Below, in pieces: positions 48,450-59,170 of a stretch of 64,000 bases of DNA. The notes below the pieces were generated by a model, which saw nothing but the letters and a program-made list of their open reading frames with translations, was not told where the DNA came from and did not search any database. This DNA is from Pisolithus tinctorius (Eukaryota; Basidiomycota; Agaricomycetes; Boletales; Pisolithaceae). The translations under genes and the position numbers were made by a program. How positions within the stretch are numbered: the stretch's first letter is position 1; each line of letters begins with the position of its first letter. The stretch is taken from assembly GCA_024663395.1 (NCBI GenBank), contig JANFAH010000003.1, forward strand, positions 2,046,001-2,110,000, read 5' to 3'.

Positions 48450-49584
48450 TTATTCCTGTGACTCCTGCTGCTGCTGCTCCCTTCCAACCCTCCTCTCCTT
48501 CTCGCTCTCCAGCTGATTGTATAAAAGGAACAAAGCCTTCTCATTGGCCTCGGGCGTACCAACGATAGTAAACATGCGTTCGTTAGTATCGTCGTGCGGC
48601 ATCTTTGCGATTGATATTTTAGATCCCGAAAGCCGACGGATTTCGGTGATCTTGCTCCCATTACGACCAATGATGCAACCAACCATGTCAGAAGGGATAG
48701 ATATGTTCTGCGTGCGAAGATTGGTTGGCTGCTGCTGGGTGGATGGGGAATGGGGCGAGGGCGGTGAAGAACCGCGCCGTACTGTGTCACCATTTGACCT
48801 GCGGTTGGCCATGGGTCCGGGAGCATAACCGTTGGTCGAGCGCTTAAAGCTAGACCGTTCTTCGCTTGTACCTGCACCTGGGTAGAAAGGCACTGTGCCA
48901 GCACCCCTTTCCCAGTCTTCCAACAGGCATTTGCCAATTTCTTCAATGGCACGACCAATAGCTTCCGGGGAGCCCTGAACTTCCACGATACGCTCTGTAG
49001 ACTGCGGTAGCATTTCTTTGGATGCGACCATGCGAGCGCCGGAAAGTTCTTGGATGGTTTTGATTTTCAAGCCACTTCGACCAATTATGGTACCCATCAA
49101 GTTGTGAGAGATCAGGAGACGGATGGAAGTATGACGTGTCGAAGAAGAAGATATTGGGATTGGGTGCGGACTTGATGTGACGAGCTGAGTGATGATCTGC
49201 GTATATGCCTGAGGTTGAAGGGGTTAGTAAGGAGGTGGAGGGAGGACATCGAGCAGATCACGGACCTTGGCGACAGATTCGACGGAGCCTGAGACTGTGA
49301 GAACACGTTCGTGCACGCCAGGGGTGACTTTGCTGACGCCCGCTCTCACATGGGCTTGTTCCCTCAAATCGGCGACGTTTTTCCCTTGCTTTCCGATGAT
49401 GACGCCAGCCTCCTTTGTGTTTACAAGAGCGCGAAGAGTGAGGGTGTCCTGAGCAGAGGAGGGTGAGGGTGAGCGAGATCCGGCTGGAGAGGCTGGTAAG
49501 GAGAGAGAATGAGTATGTGAATGAACCCCTAGCAAAGATCTCGAGCACACCTGAGCTATGGCGGGCCAGTTTTTCGGTGGACAT
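48450..49584 (-). CDS. Triple KH-domain RNA-binding protein (PCBP/Pbp2/Hek2-like)
   Basis: A poly(C)-binding-type protein of three KH domains, each with the GxxG loop: VNTKEAGVIIGKQGKNVADL; SHNLMGTIIGRSGLKIKTIQ; and IPSDMVGCIIGRNGSKITEI. The first intron joins MSTEKLARHSS to ASPAGSRSPSPSSAQDTLTL in phase 1, using acceptor ttaccag. A second intron at about 49200 joins KH1 to AYTQIITQLVTSS and KH2. The linker between KH2 and KH3 is Ser/Pro/Gln-rich, and the C-terminus has a short poly-Gln run (EQQQQESQE). Such proteins regulate mRNA localisation, stability and telomere or polarity transcripts in yeast. The region upstream of the start is extremely G-rich on the plus strand. Confidence 0.88.
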
Positions 49585-49921
49585 TGTGTGGAAACGGGGA
49601 TATGTGATCAGAGTGTGTGCAGATGGGTGGAGCGCTGGGCAGGGCCGGGGGGACGACGCAGGGGACGGGGACGGGGCGGGGACGGGCAGGGCGACGACGA
49701 CGCAGCTGGTGGCGGGGAGAAAACTTGCAGGACAGACGCGCGTCACGCGATTCCCTTTTCCGGATCCGGGCACACGCACAGCCACCCACTCTATGATGTA
49801 TTCCAGAAAATCATAATAAAACCGCTGGGCGGGCAGAGATCGCATAGTTACATGCATGGTGTCTTATAGCATCTTATAGCATACAACTCGAGGACATCGC
49901 CCGTAAAGCAGGCACCAATAC
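49585..49921. other. Upstream region of KH gene with G-rich tract
   Basis: 337 bases. Between 49661 and about 49690 the plus strand has at least four runs of three or more G separated by 1-3 bases, a classical quadruplex pattern. A directly repeated decamer (CTTATAGCAT) lies at about 49863-49882, next to the uL13 3-prime end. Confidence 0.5.
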
Positions 49922-50694
49922 CTAGTACCCATACTCTGCAAGCTTCCCAATGGATGGCGAGGCGTCCGAAACTGCCTTTTGGCGCAGCTTGATGGCTGCA
50001 ATCTATCCAGTAACAGGTCAGCAGACCGCTCATCGCTCATCATCCCCCTTGGCATACCTTGCGTTCATGGAATGCTTGTGCCTTGATCTTCCTCTTCTCC
50101 TCGAGCCGGTCAACAACGTCCTTGTAGCCCCAGCCAACCTCATGCGACAAACGCTGATATTTCCCACCGACGTCAACATAGATACTTACTGAAAACGTGT
50201 CTCCCCCCCTGCTTACCTTGACGGTACAGTATTTTCTGCCAGGCTTCAGCCGCAACACCCGTAGAGCCTCAGGAACTACCATCCGCTTCTTGCGGTCATA
50301 GGGTGGAGGAACACCCTCAAACAATTTCAACCTTTCAAGCGCTGCAGCACCCCGGGCCGTCTTGTGGGGAACCATGCCTCGGATAGCACGGAAAAGGATT
50401 TTGGAGGGAGCGCGATGATGGAAGGGACCAGACTTCTTGGGGTTGACAATGTGGCGCTTGTGAAGGAAGTTGTGGTAGCGCAACTGCATAGTTGTAAGCA
50501 TACAGCACGGATCGAGTCAAACCCGCCGGTTGCACCTTGTTGCGGAAGAAACTGCCAGAGATATTGATCTCTTCGCACCTAACAACAACAATCTTCTGGC
50601 CGGAAAGGACCTGTTTGGCAATGATGGAGGCCAAGCGACCAAGAAGGTGACCCTTTCCATCGATCACGATAGGCGTCGAAGAGAATGTGGCCAT
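49922..50694 (-). CDS. RPL16: 60S ribosomal protein uL13 (L13a/RPL16)
   Basis: A component of the cytosolic large subunit. Exon 1 starts [20 protein letters not shown] and ends FRNKVQ. The second exon gives [40 protein letters not shown] and [20 protein letters not shown] then [19 protein letters not shown] third gives [20 protein letters not shown] and AFHERK. The last joins to [20 protein letters not shown] and ends LAEYGY. The length (about 200 residues) is standard. A likely 70-nt intron lies in the 5-prime UTR (50701-50770, gtgagc...cgcag), leaving six bases before the ATG. Confidence 0.93.
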
Positions 50695-50700
50695 GACAGT

Positions 50701-50770
50701 CTGCGTGAAACAAACAAAAACACATGCGAAAATTCAGGGTTTGGGTAAGAACGGAAGACTCTGTGCTCAC
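50701..50770 (-). other. Probable 5'-UTR intron of uL13
   Basis: On the minus strand gcag/gtgagcacag opens and tttcacgcag/actgtc closes a 70-nt segment ending six bases before the uL13 ATG. Leader introns are frequent in fungal ribosomal-protein genes. Inferred from consensus only. Confidence 0.5.
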
Positions 50771-50985
50771 CTGCGTGGACGACGGATAATGAGAAGGCGC
50801 GTTCAGAGCAAGTGGCGGGCTGCTAACAACTATTGTCCACTTACCTTGAGGGATCTTGAAGTCGTCTCTGTGGGGGGAACCGTGTGGGAATCCGGGCAAT
50901 GACAGCCACCGTGACAAAGAACTGTGTAGCGGGTCGGCGTTTGCCGGGACAATCCTATTACATAATATGACGTCCATAGCGTAAT

Positions 50986-51876
50986 CTACAACTTGTGCCG
51001 TTCAATGTGGTCAAAGCCGGACGCCGCTGCCCCTGCAATCCACTCGGCCGTCCCGTACTTGGTGACCGTCCATGGTTTAGCCTCGATATTGTTCTCCTTC
51101 CAGTACCCCGCTATCCTGGGTCGCTCGAGCACAGCCGTCCACAGCTTCCCGCACAACTTATACTCACCATCATCCCCAAGCATTCCCCGGATCGACGGAA
51201 AAATTTCCGTGACAAGACTGATTGTTGTGGTGACAGCAGCAGCCATGCCTGTCAGTCGATCGGTTTGAAGCGGCACCACCCTGATATTCCTCTCTAATTC
51301 GGAAAGCGCGTTCTCGGTATCCTTCAAGAATCGGCTTACGATGCCGCGGATGGTGGTCCTCTGTGGGGGAGCTAACCACTAGACCCGTCAGCCGAGAGGC
51401 GCGGATGGGCGTGCGTGACAAGACACACCTCACTACTTCCAGACATCCCAAGTATTCTGACCATGGCGAACAGGGCTGCCTCCTTGACCATTTGAATGCG
51501 TACTCTCACTTCGAGTGGTAAGTCTTTCTCCAGCTGCGATGCATGAACACATAAGCGTATGGCTTCACTGCACAGTGCTCACAGTTGTCCCTGCTGGGGC
51601 GAGGGTTTCATTTAAATAAGTCAAGATGGTGGAAGTTTCTGCCAATACGAATTCCTTCGGCCCATTTTGCACCACTTCGTGTCTGACGCGCAGAACAGGC
51701 AGCGCAGAATATGGAAACTTGTCACTAGTGATTTCGCGCGTCTTCTTCCATTGCTCCCATGTAACCACCGGAATCTCCTCTAAATTGAAAGGGACGCCCG
51801 AATCTACGAGCAGAAGCAGGATAGGCTCGCCACGACCTCTAAAGGGGAAGTATGCCAAGTGGAGGCCTTGGTCCAT
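50986..51876 (-). CDS. Glutathione S-transferase
   Basis: A cytosolic detoxification enzyme. The thioredoxin-fold N-domain starts HLAYFPFRGRGEPILLLLVD, with the catalytic-type Tyr/Arg region near residue 10. Next come the cis-Pro loop context FPYSALPVLRVRHEVVQNG and the glutathione-contacting ETSTILTYLNETL. The all-helical C-domain reads EKDLPLEVRVRIQMVKEAAL, then after an intron VAPPQRTTIRGIVSRFL and TENALSELERNIRVVPLQTD, with EIFPSIRGMLGDDGEYKLCG and a terminal GFDHIERHKL. Total about 265 residues in three exons (introns near 51565 and 51390). The class (sigma/mu-like Y-F-x-x-R-G-R-G-E motif) is inferred from the N-terminus. Confidence 0.8.
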
Positions 51877-52366
51877 GTGTGTTTCAAGATGTACAGCTTG
51901 CAGCTTGTGCGTAGGCTATCTGCTTACCAATCCAAACTCCCAAAGCACGTGCAACTAGTTACAAGTTCGCGCTAGCATCCAAGTGCAGTAGTTTCTATGC
52001 ATGCCGACCTATCAATTTGCAATCCATAGTAACCCCCGGGCATCCTACTGAATGTCTAGTGTCATGTAGAGGGGCTAGGCATCGAACCACTCCAGAGTTC
52101 ATACGTCAACTTCAAGATTCACCCCGACCCCTCCAGCGAAAGCGTAGTGAAGGGACAAATAACTCCTATACCCAGAACCGGACTTCCAGGAACAAGGTTC
52201 GAGGGTACACGACCTGGCAAAGGTGTCGCCTGATCGAAGAACTTTACACGGAAGCTGGCTTCTACTTTCTATTTTCACAATTCACACTTGCAATGCAAAC
52301 AAGGCCATATGTTAGAAATGATGCTGGGTACAGAAGTGACAAGGAGTGACAAGTTAGATAGCTGTC
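51877..52366. other. Intergenic, nothing recognised
   Basis: 490 bases between the GST start and the ACP 3-prime end, both minus strand. No credible coding frame or motif seen. Confidence 0.35.
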
Positions 52367-52927
52367 TCAGTGAGCTGAAAGGGAATGTGAGGGGACTATC
52401 GGCAATTACATGACGAGAACACAGTACCTTCTGGTGTCTTGACGATATAATCGATGGCTTCGAACATGATATTAACAACAACGTCCGCGGAGCAGCCAGG
52501 ACTAACTCACCCTGTTGGACAGTTTTTATTTCATCGGCTTCGGCGTCAGGTATCTCGATAGAAAATTCCTGGAGACCAGATCAGTACATGTCCGGGTGGA
52601 ACGAAGAATTACGTGCCTCTTCCACGGCCATCACGACTTCCACCGTGTCTAAACTGTCAAGACCCAGGTCACCGGTGAAGGAGGCTGCCGGCGAGAGCTA
52701 CAGATGGAACCATGTAGCACAATGAACGGTAATAAGCTCACAGGACTAACCTTGGCTTGGTCAACCTTTTCGAAACCCTTCAGCACATTCATAATCCTCG
52801 ACTGGATACTTTCTGTAGACAATCCTGACACGGCAGAGTAGTTCGCCCGGAGCACTCTGTGTGGTTGGACATGAAATGTAGCTCTAGAACGAGTTAGGCT
52901 GCGAAGAGCTAGGCGGGCGAAAGACAT
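52367..52927 (-). CDS. ACP1: Mitochondrial acyl carrier protein
   Basis: The carrier of type II fatty-acid synthesis (lipoate precursor) and an accessory part of complex I and the Fe-S assembly machinery. The presequence MSFARLALRSLTRSRATFHV is basic. Ser-rich VSGLSTESIQSRIMNVLKGF leads to KVSP, joined over an intron to LSPAASFTGDLGLDSLDTVE, whose DSL serine takes the phosphopantetheine. VVMAVEE joins over an intron to EFSIEIPDAEADEIKTVQQ, then AIDYIVKTPEAH, the standard C-terminus. The intron after VEE must begin with GC (gcacgt), because no GT keeps the frame. The last codons AH are on a tiny exon after a 53-nt intron, which sets the stop at 52367. Confidence 0.9.
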
Positions 52928-53439
52928 TCTGGTGAGACCGCGTCCGTGTCACTGCTGCAAGCAGATTTAGCGTAGAAAAAAGGAACAGCGTGGACACATA
53001 CCCGGCTGTCACCGAGTGCTTAGCTAAGCCACACGGAACCGCAGATGTCACGTGCCAAAACGTTACATTTGCGTGACAAGGCTAAAAAATTGAATAACAA
53101 TCCAACAAGTCGACGAAATGGGAAAATAGTCGATATGAGGTTTGGAATGAACTGGTATACACTTTCTGGATTGAGTAGAATGTGAGGCTGGTCCTTTAGA
53201 GAATTTATTTTGAATATTTTTGAATCTCGAATGCAGCAAAACTGCGCCCAACTGCACGAAGTGCCGAGGTGCCGTTGCGTGCCATGGTCCAGCGATGCTG
53301 CCTGTTTACAACTCCGATATTTCTCCGACACACTCCGCACATTGCTCTGACCCCGTGTCACACCGTCACATTCACGTGATGTTGGAAGACGACTACCTTG
53401 CCTTTTGAAGCGCTTCGCCAATTTTTAATCTCTGCAAGT
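52928..53439. promoter_or_regulatory. Divergent promoter region ACP1 / mitochondrial bL17
   Basis: 512 bases between divergent genes for two mitochondrial proteins. It contains TCACGTGC at 53048-53055 and TCACGTGA at 53372-53379. A minus-strand open frame here (53020-53421) has no family features and is rejected as a gene. Confidence 0.5.
53372..53379. promoter_or_regulatory. E-box TCACGTGA upstream of bL17m
   Basis: The palindromic octamer lies about 60 bases upstream of the mitochondrial bL17 start. Confidence 0.5.
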
Positions 53440-54470
53440 ATGAAGCATGGAGTTGCATTCAGAAAATTCTCGAGGACGTCCTCCCATCGTAATCTGATGC
53501 TTCGGTTCGTTTAACCACGTGAACTGGGGACTCGTCATTCATGGTATTCTTAGTAACCTTGTCACTGCTCTTTTTGAGCACGAACAGGTCAGGACAACCC
53601 TTCCGAAGGCGAAGGATACCGCAAGGCTTGCGGAGAAGGTTGGTTTACGATGCAGTACGATTATGTTTCTAAGTATTCAAGGATAGATCATCTCGCTGGG
53701 CAAGAGGGGCTCCGAATCTGCGTACAACCGAGCTCAAGCATTCGTGCTTAAACCTGCCGTGCTTCCGAAATTGTTCGAAACATTTGCACAGCGTTACGCG
53801 AAACGTCCAGGTGGGTATACCAGGATACACCGCATTGACAACCGCACTGGCGACAACGCTCCCATGGCACTTTTGGAACTCGTGGACAACCCACGCGATT
53901 TCAAATTTGAAATGACTGCCCGGGCTGTGGGAAGGGACCTGCTGACTGAACAGCTTCGATGGAACTCTCCTAGAGCCGTGCTAAACAGCGGCGTCGACGC
54001 CACCCAATCCATTGCCAAGGAGGTCATGCTTAGTGCACGTGAAAAAGGAGAGCTGCGACCCTCAACACGAATCAACTTGCAAAAGGTCGTGAAATACCGC
54101 GGAAGTTCGGCTTTGAAGGAAATTGGGAAAAGGGCGAGTGCGTGGGTTGTAAGTATCTTAAAATCATAACCTATGCGAAACGTGAGGGTGACCTGGGTTT
54201 CAGGAAACCCTTCTGGCAATACCTCTGCAACAGAAAAAGATGCAAATAGCTGCAGATGCATCTGCTGCCGCTAAATACAAAGCGCAAACATCTAACTATG
54301 TGGAGAAATTCCCAAAGACAACTATCCGCGCAGGTGCCGCAGTGCCTGGCGATGTGCGATCTGCCGTGCGGTTGGCCAAAGGTGCGATTGCACGCCCCCG
54401 TCGGCCACCCAGATCTATTCCCCTACCATCACCTGCCCGATATGACTCGCAAACCTTGCATCGTCAGTGA
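53440..54470 (+). CDS. Mitochondrial ribosomal protein bL17m (Mrpl8-like)
   Basis: A large-subunit mitoribosomal protein. MKHGVAFRKFSRTSSHRNLM and LRNLVTALFEHEQVRTTLPK match the bacterial L17 start, and AKDTARLAEK completes the core. After introns, MISLGKRGS and ESAYNRAQAFVLKPAVLPKL follow, then LFETFAQRYAKRPGGYTRIH, the conserved GGYTRIxR strand. A fungal-type C-terminal extension (FPKTTIRAGAAVPGDVRSAV and a PRRPPRS-rich tail) follows, giving about 290 residues, longer than the bacterial protein. Introns lie near 53512 (58 nt), 53637 and 54149. It converges on the alcohol dehydrogenase gene. Confidence 0.88.
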
Positions 54471-54574
54471 GCCATTGGTGGGCATCTCCTGTTTTTATAT
54501 ATGGAAACAATGGAATCGATTAATTGAAGCTACTCTCCGCCGAGATTCTGTATCAATTTAAAGTTCGAGAGTAC

Positions 54575-56107
54575 CTAAGCTTTCCAGTCAGTCACCCTCG
54601 TCGCCTTGGGACAACCCTCAGATGGCAGTGATGAGAACTTGGTCTCAACGAAAACTTTTACTACACCTCCGACCCTCTTATCGAAAGCGGCATACAACTT
54701 AGCCATGTCCTCGAGAGGGACCCGGTGAGTAATCATGCTAGGATACGGTATCAGGCTGTGTTTCGGATTGAACATATGCATCCACTCACAATCGGGGGTC
54801 GAATTCCCCTGGCCTGATGTAGTCGTGGAGTAGCTCTTCCCAATATTTGTGGACTGGTGCCTGGCCGTTACCTATGAACCTCACACCCTTTTCCATCAAT
54901 GCCCCGATGTTGAAACCATTGGTGAAGCCGGCGTATGCAGCGATCAATCCACATCGGCCCATCTTCCTTACCGAGACAATCATTTCGTTGACAACCTCTG
55001 GCACGTCTGTCTCGAGCATAAGCAACTTCAAACCTTTGTGCAACAACGTCTTTGGTGCATGAAATGTGCCTTCCAAGAACCACGAAATCAGGTCGGAACA
55101 GTACAATGAAGAGGGACTCACTGGAATCAATTGCTACATCGAGTCCCCCTGGCACAAGTTCGCGGAGCTTCTTTGGTATGTCTTTCTCTTTACTGAAATC
55201 AACAACCTCGAAACCTCCAGAACTTGCCATCTCGAGGCGTGCAGCAACCTCGTCTATGCAAATCACACGACTGGCTCCCTTAAGTTTTGCCCAGCGTGCG
55301 ACGCACTGACCGATGGGTCCAAGGCCCTGACGAACGGGTAAGTTATTGCACTAGCCCATCGCGCGGTCTGGCGTACCCAAACTGCGACGGTATCTCCTTC
55401 TTCTACGCCAGTATCTACGATGCTGTGATAACTGGTAGGAAGGACGTCAGAAAGGTACAGTGCTTTTTCGTCTGGAACGTCATCGGGAATTGGAAGAAGA
55501 TTGACTTCTCCGAGGGGGACTCTGACGTATTCCGCCTGACCACCAGGGAATCCACCTGCGAAATGGGAGTATCCGAAAAAGCCTGCGTCGCGCTCGCCAT
55601 ACAAGTAGTTTTGCAACCTAATTCTGTCATCACACGCCATGTTTCACGACCAACGGGAAACTCACGAGGAAGAACATGTTTTGTCACAGAAAGAAGACAA
55701 CTTCTGTTGGCAGTACCTACACCTTCCGCAAGCAATTTGGAAGGATGCCACGACGCGCTGGCCAAGTTTGAGGTTCCTTACGTTGGGACCGATCCGGTCG
55801 ACCTTTCCCATGAACTGGGTGAGAAACGTCAGAATTGTGACCATACGAAGGGAACGAGTGTGACCTCGTGCCCAAGAATATCACCCTTCTGGAGTGCAAG
55901 GATTTCTCCATGATAGAGGTGGAGATCTGACCCGCAGATGGTGGTGCCAGTGACTTGGACGATGACATCGTCGGGCTCGGTGATGTCAGGAATGGGAACA
56001 TCAATCACGCGTACGTCCTCGGTGCCGAACCATGCAAGAGCCTTCATGGTGGAACCGCCTTCACGAACCTTGTATTGCTCTTGAACAACGGTTGGGATTT
56101 TACCCAT
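54575..56107 (-). CDS. Zinc-dependent alcohol/formaldehyde dehydrogenase-like oxidoreductase
   Basis: A medium-chain dehydrogenase. [20 protein letters not shown] precedes [20 protein letters not shown]. The catalytic zinc ligands are in [14 protein letters not shown] and ILGHE. The structural-zinc loop is intact as [40 protein letters not shown] then [14 protein letters not shown] and [17 protein letters not shown] follow. The Rossmann loop GLGPIG is restored by an intron after [23 protein letters not shown] and [14 protein letters not shown] complete the NAD site, and [20 protein letters not shown] is near the C-terminus. It matches the glutathione-independent formaldehyde-dehydrogenase-like branch; the substrate is uncertain. 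At least six introns; no break remains. Confidence 0.85.
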
Positions 56108-56622
56108 ACGCTGCGGACGAGTAAGGATGTGTTACTGCCTCAGGAACGAGAGCACTAACGGCCTGCGCTACATTAGCTGCGGTCTGCATGAAGAGTCAGT
56201 ACTCTGTACGGAGAATGAGAAGGCAGGTAGTAGACTCCGGTGGACAACTATTATATCATTGTCCTTCGAGCGATGACCTTGGCATGACGCGCACATTGAC
56301 GCGCTTCCCCACGTGACAAATTGTTAGGAGTCGGGAGTTTTTGATCGTGGGAAACCTCAGCGGTATTGAGCTGGCGCTGAAGTGTGGCCAAGAAATAAGA
56401 TGACATTCTACGTTAGATATTATGCAAAAACTGCAATGGGGGATGTATTATCTGCCAGCAGAAAGAGTCCTACAATCTGTCCATGTCATGCATGAAGGGA
56501 TGCTACGAATCTCAGCTGCCTATTCCACTGCATACTTCATGACCATGGCCAGGAGCCCAACGCTCATCACTGAATATCAGGGGAACGGCGGTTTGGTATT
56601 AGTTTATGCAACGTCAAAGACA
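56108..56622. other. Intergenic with E-box
   Basis: 515 bases upstream of the dehydrogenase and downstream of the small minus-strand gene. CACGTGAC at 56310-56317 lies about 200 bases before the dehydrogenase start. No gene seen. Confidence 0.4.
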
Positions 56623-57074
56623 TCAACTACTTGCCGAATCGTTCCAAACATTGAATCGATAGTCGCGCCATATGCGGTCTACCGTTACACCGTTTACGTA
56701 GTTGGTAGATGGAATCGAAGCACATGGCGAGGGCGAGCGGGGGGATGACGCTCCGCCGAACAACTGCGATATGTCACAATGTACATCCCTCCAAGACCGG
56801 GCGCTGTAACGCACGACGACTGATCGAGACGAGCATCGGAGACACCAGTAAGCATGTACACGTACCTCACGTTGGCGACCTTGGAGCGTGATTTCAGGGC
56901 ATACTTGTACATGGAGCCTGCGTCCAAAACAAGAGTGATGCTCTCTCCAGGTTGCAGCAGCACAGCCGTGCTGGTGTTTCTCCCATAATCACGCAGTAAT
57001 TGAATTGTCGCGCAGTCGTGCATGTCGTTGGTAAAGTCCAGGAGGACCTCATACGATTGGGTGAGGGCAGGCAT
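56623..57074 (-). CDS. Small conserved-looking protein, unrecognised
   Basis: Two exons of about 130 residues in total. Exon 1 runs MPALTQSYEVLLDFTNDMHD, CATIQLLRDYGRNTSTAVLL then QPGESITLVLDAGSMYKYAL and KSRSKVANV. A 64-nt intron (gtacgt...ttacag) joins to ARSWRDVHCDISQLFGGASS, ending NDSASS. The middle part alternates strands as a small beta-sandwich would, with no Cys pair, signal peptide or membrane segment. Splice signals and a clean frame support it as a real gene, but I cannot name a family. An overlapping frame starting MPTELPPPSSK is a shadow. Confidence 0.62.
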
Positions 57075-57952
57075 GTCAGGCTGGTGTTAAGAGTCGAGTG
57101 CTTCGAGGAGGGGGGGGGCAGCTCAGTGGGCAATTGTGAGAGATAGGAGAAAGAATAGAATAGCCAAGCCTCGTTGGATGTGAAGCCGTCCAGAGAAGCT
57201 CCCTCCTGCTTTTGTTCGCTTTACGGCACACTCTATGGCGCTGTCAGTGTCTCTCTGGACGTCGACTGTGAGTGCAGCAGTAGTAAGTGTTTGTTATCGT
57301 TGGACCTCTGCACGTTACATTTATTCCGTCGCCGTGAAGCAAGGCAACGAGCTGGAAAACAAATAACGCGGTGCAGTGTCGCCACGTTGTTTTCCTTATT
57401 GTGTTTGAACGGCGCAAGGGTGTCCCCAGCACACGTTGGAACGGTGAGGTAGATCTATTACACGCCAGGACCGTAGTCGAAACGAGCTTCTTGCGGTGTG
57501 CTATACTGGCGCTGTCTAGCTATGAATTATGATACCGAAGCTCTTCACGCCAATTGTCCCCATCTAAGCAACTGCAGCGATAGTCACCCGTTCTCTCTCA
57601 GATCTTAACAACCACCTGCCCCGAAGTATCCAGTGCAATGCACTCGCACATTGCAGATGAAAGATCAGAATCATGATACGCCTCTAATTAACCCGCGTGG
57701 CATCCGGAAATCACAATCAGATGCTTCGCACGCCGTGCTGTCCTCTCCGCGAAAGGAAAGAAATCTTAACAGATACGCTGCGTGTGCGGTAAGCCAGCCA
57801 ACAGGAGACGTGTCGACGGGGTAGCATAATAATTGCACAGTTGTCAGTAGTTACAACTAATTGCAAGGTCGGGAATGTACATGGTTACAGTAATTCTGAA
57901 GACTTGACATCGTGTCGGATGGCCATAAAAGTATATTCTCGGTAAGGAGTGG
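57075..57952. other. Intergenic, nothing recognised
   Basis: 878 bases between two minus-strand genes. It contains a nine-G run at 57110-57118 directly upstream of the small conserved gene. Several short frames have no coding character. Confidence 0.4.
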
Positions 57953-58991
57953 TCACGCGCCATTATACCTTGCATAATGGTTTGGAGTGTAAGGGGAAGG
58001 CTCCATCTCTGAAGCACTGGACTGGATTATGCTTGTCTTCCTAGAATTCTCGTGCTCCGGACCTCCATGCGGAGCATAGGAAGACAAAGTGTAGTCACCA
58101 TAGCCCGCGTTGCTAGCTTCCCTGACAGGCGGAGCACCTGCAACAGTGGACGCAGTGCTCGTGTTCCTCGAGTGTCCATAGCCACCACGGCCATACTCAA
58201 ACTCTCCAGATGCTCTAGAGTCCCAAGGATCGCCACGATCAGCCATCGGGATATCATCTGTCAGTGGTTTCGTGGAGTCATTGAGTGCCTCGTACTTCTC
58301 GTGATCCTCTCTCTGGGAGGCGCCGTAAGAAGAAACGACGAAATAAAGATAACCCTGTCACAACAGTAAGTGCGGGAAAAAAACGATAAAGAAGAAAAGA
58401 CACAGAACTTGTACTCCAGCAAAGAATATCCAAGCGGCCCCCATGAGACCCACATCAACCCAAGGGAAGATGTTACACATCGTCTGACCCAAGGTAGAGG
58501 TATCGTTTCCGGAATCACTCGACGGAAAGAACGTATTCTCGCAGTTAGACTGGGCAGTCGAGTGACGGGCAGCAGATATAATGGTCCAAGTAGCGGCTAT
58601 TGCGAAGGCCGCACAGGTGCATATACCGTGTAGAGTGACATATCTGCGATATAAGATGGGTTTTTCCTACAGAGCCAGTAAGTATACAGAGCCCGACACA
58701 GAATTGACACTTACTTGGGCGACACCAAGAAATCCAAGTATCTGAATCGCTGCCCCCACGTAACAGATAATGGCGAAGAGCCAAGGAGCAACAGAGGGAG
58801 TCGCCGCTCCAACAACTGCATGATGAGTACAGTTCAGTTCAGTTCAGTTCAAGGGCTAGAAACTCACTGGAAGGGGTTGCTACCGAAAGCGTTCCCACTA
58901 CAATACCTAGCACGAACTGTTCCGTCAGTGTCGTATAAATGCCAGGGTTGACGAGGGGGATAGCGCAGCAGCAATATTCTCTTGGTTTCAT
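57953..58991 (-). CDS. Four-transmembrane protein with disordered tail
   Basis: A tetraspan-like membrane protein of about 270 residues. MKPREYCCCAIPLVNPGIYT begins TM1 with a Cys-Cys-Cys cluster, and EQFVLGIVVGTLSVATP completes it. After an intron containing a CAGTT repeat come VVGAATPSVAPWLFAIICYV and GAAIQILGFLGVAQ, then EKPILYRRYVTLHGICTCAA with FAIAATWTIISAARH. The extracellular loop with NCENTFFPSSDSGNDTSTLG carries possible glycosylation sites. TM4 VDVGLMGAAWIFFAGVQ continues across an intron to GYLYFVVSSYGASQREDH. The C-terminal 120 residues are Ser/Gly/Tyr-rich and likely cytoplasmic. Function unknown. Confidence 0.8.
58830..58850. repeat. CAGTT pentanucleotide repeat in intron
   Basis: Four tandem CAGTT units plus one base inside the first intron of the four-TM protein gene. 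A short microsatellite. Confidence 0.8.
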
Positions 58992-59170
58992 GACTGTGAC
59001 TGAGTATGGAGCGACTTCACCGCAGTCGATGGTAGAAATAAGGACCGCCTCTTGGGGGCGGTACAGGGACAAGTAATCTCTTTTAGAAACTAACTCCCAC
59101 GCTCCTTTTGTAGTTCTTTACTTCCTTTTGACTTAACCAACTGTTCTCTCGCCTGCCGCTCTCTTCCGCA

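Noticed and set aside
52050..52110. A possible tRNA end on the minus strand (GGTTCGATGCC)
   Set aside because: The flanking five-base T-stem does not pair and no cloverleaf can be drawn.
53020..53421. A 133-codon minus-strand frame upstream of ACP1
   Set aside because: No motif and it spans the E-box-containing divergent promoter of ACP1 and bL17m.
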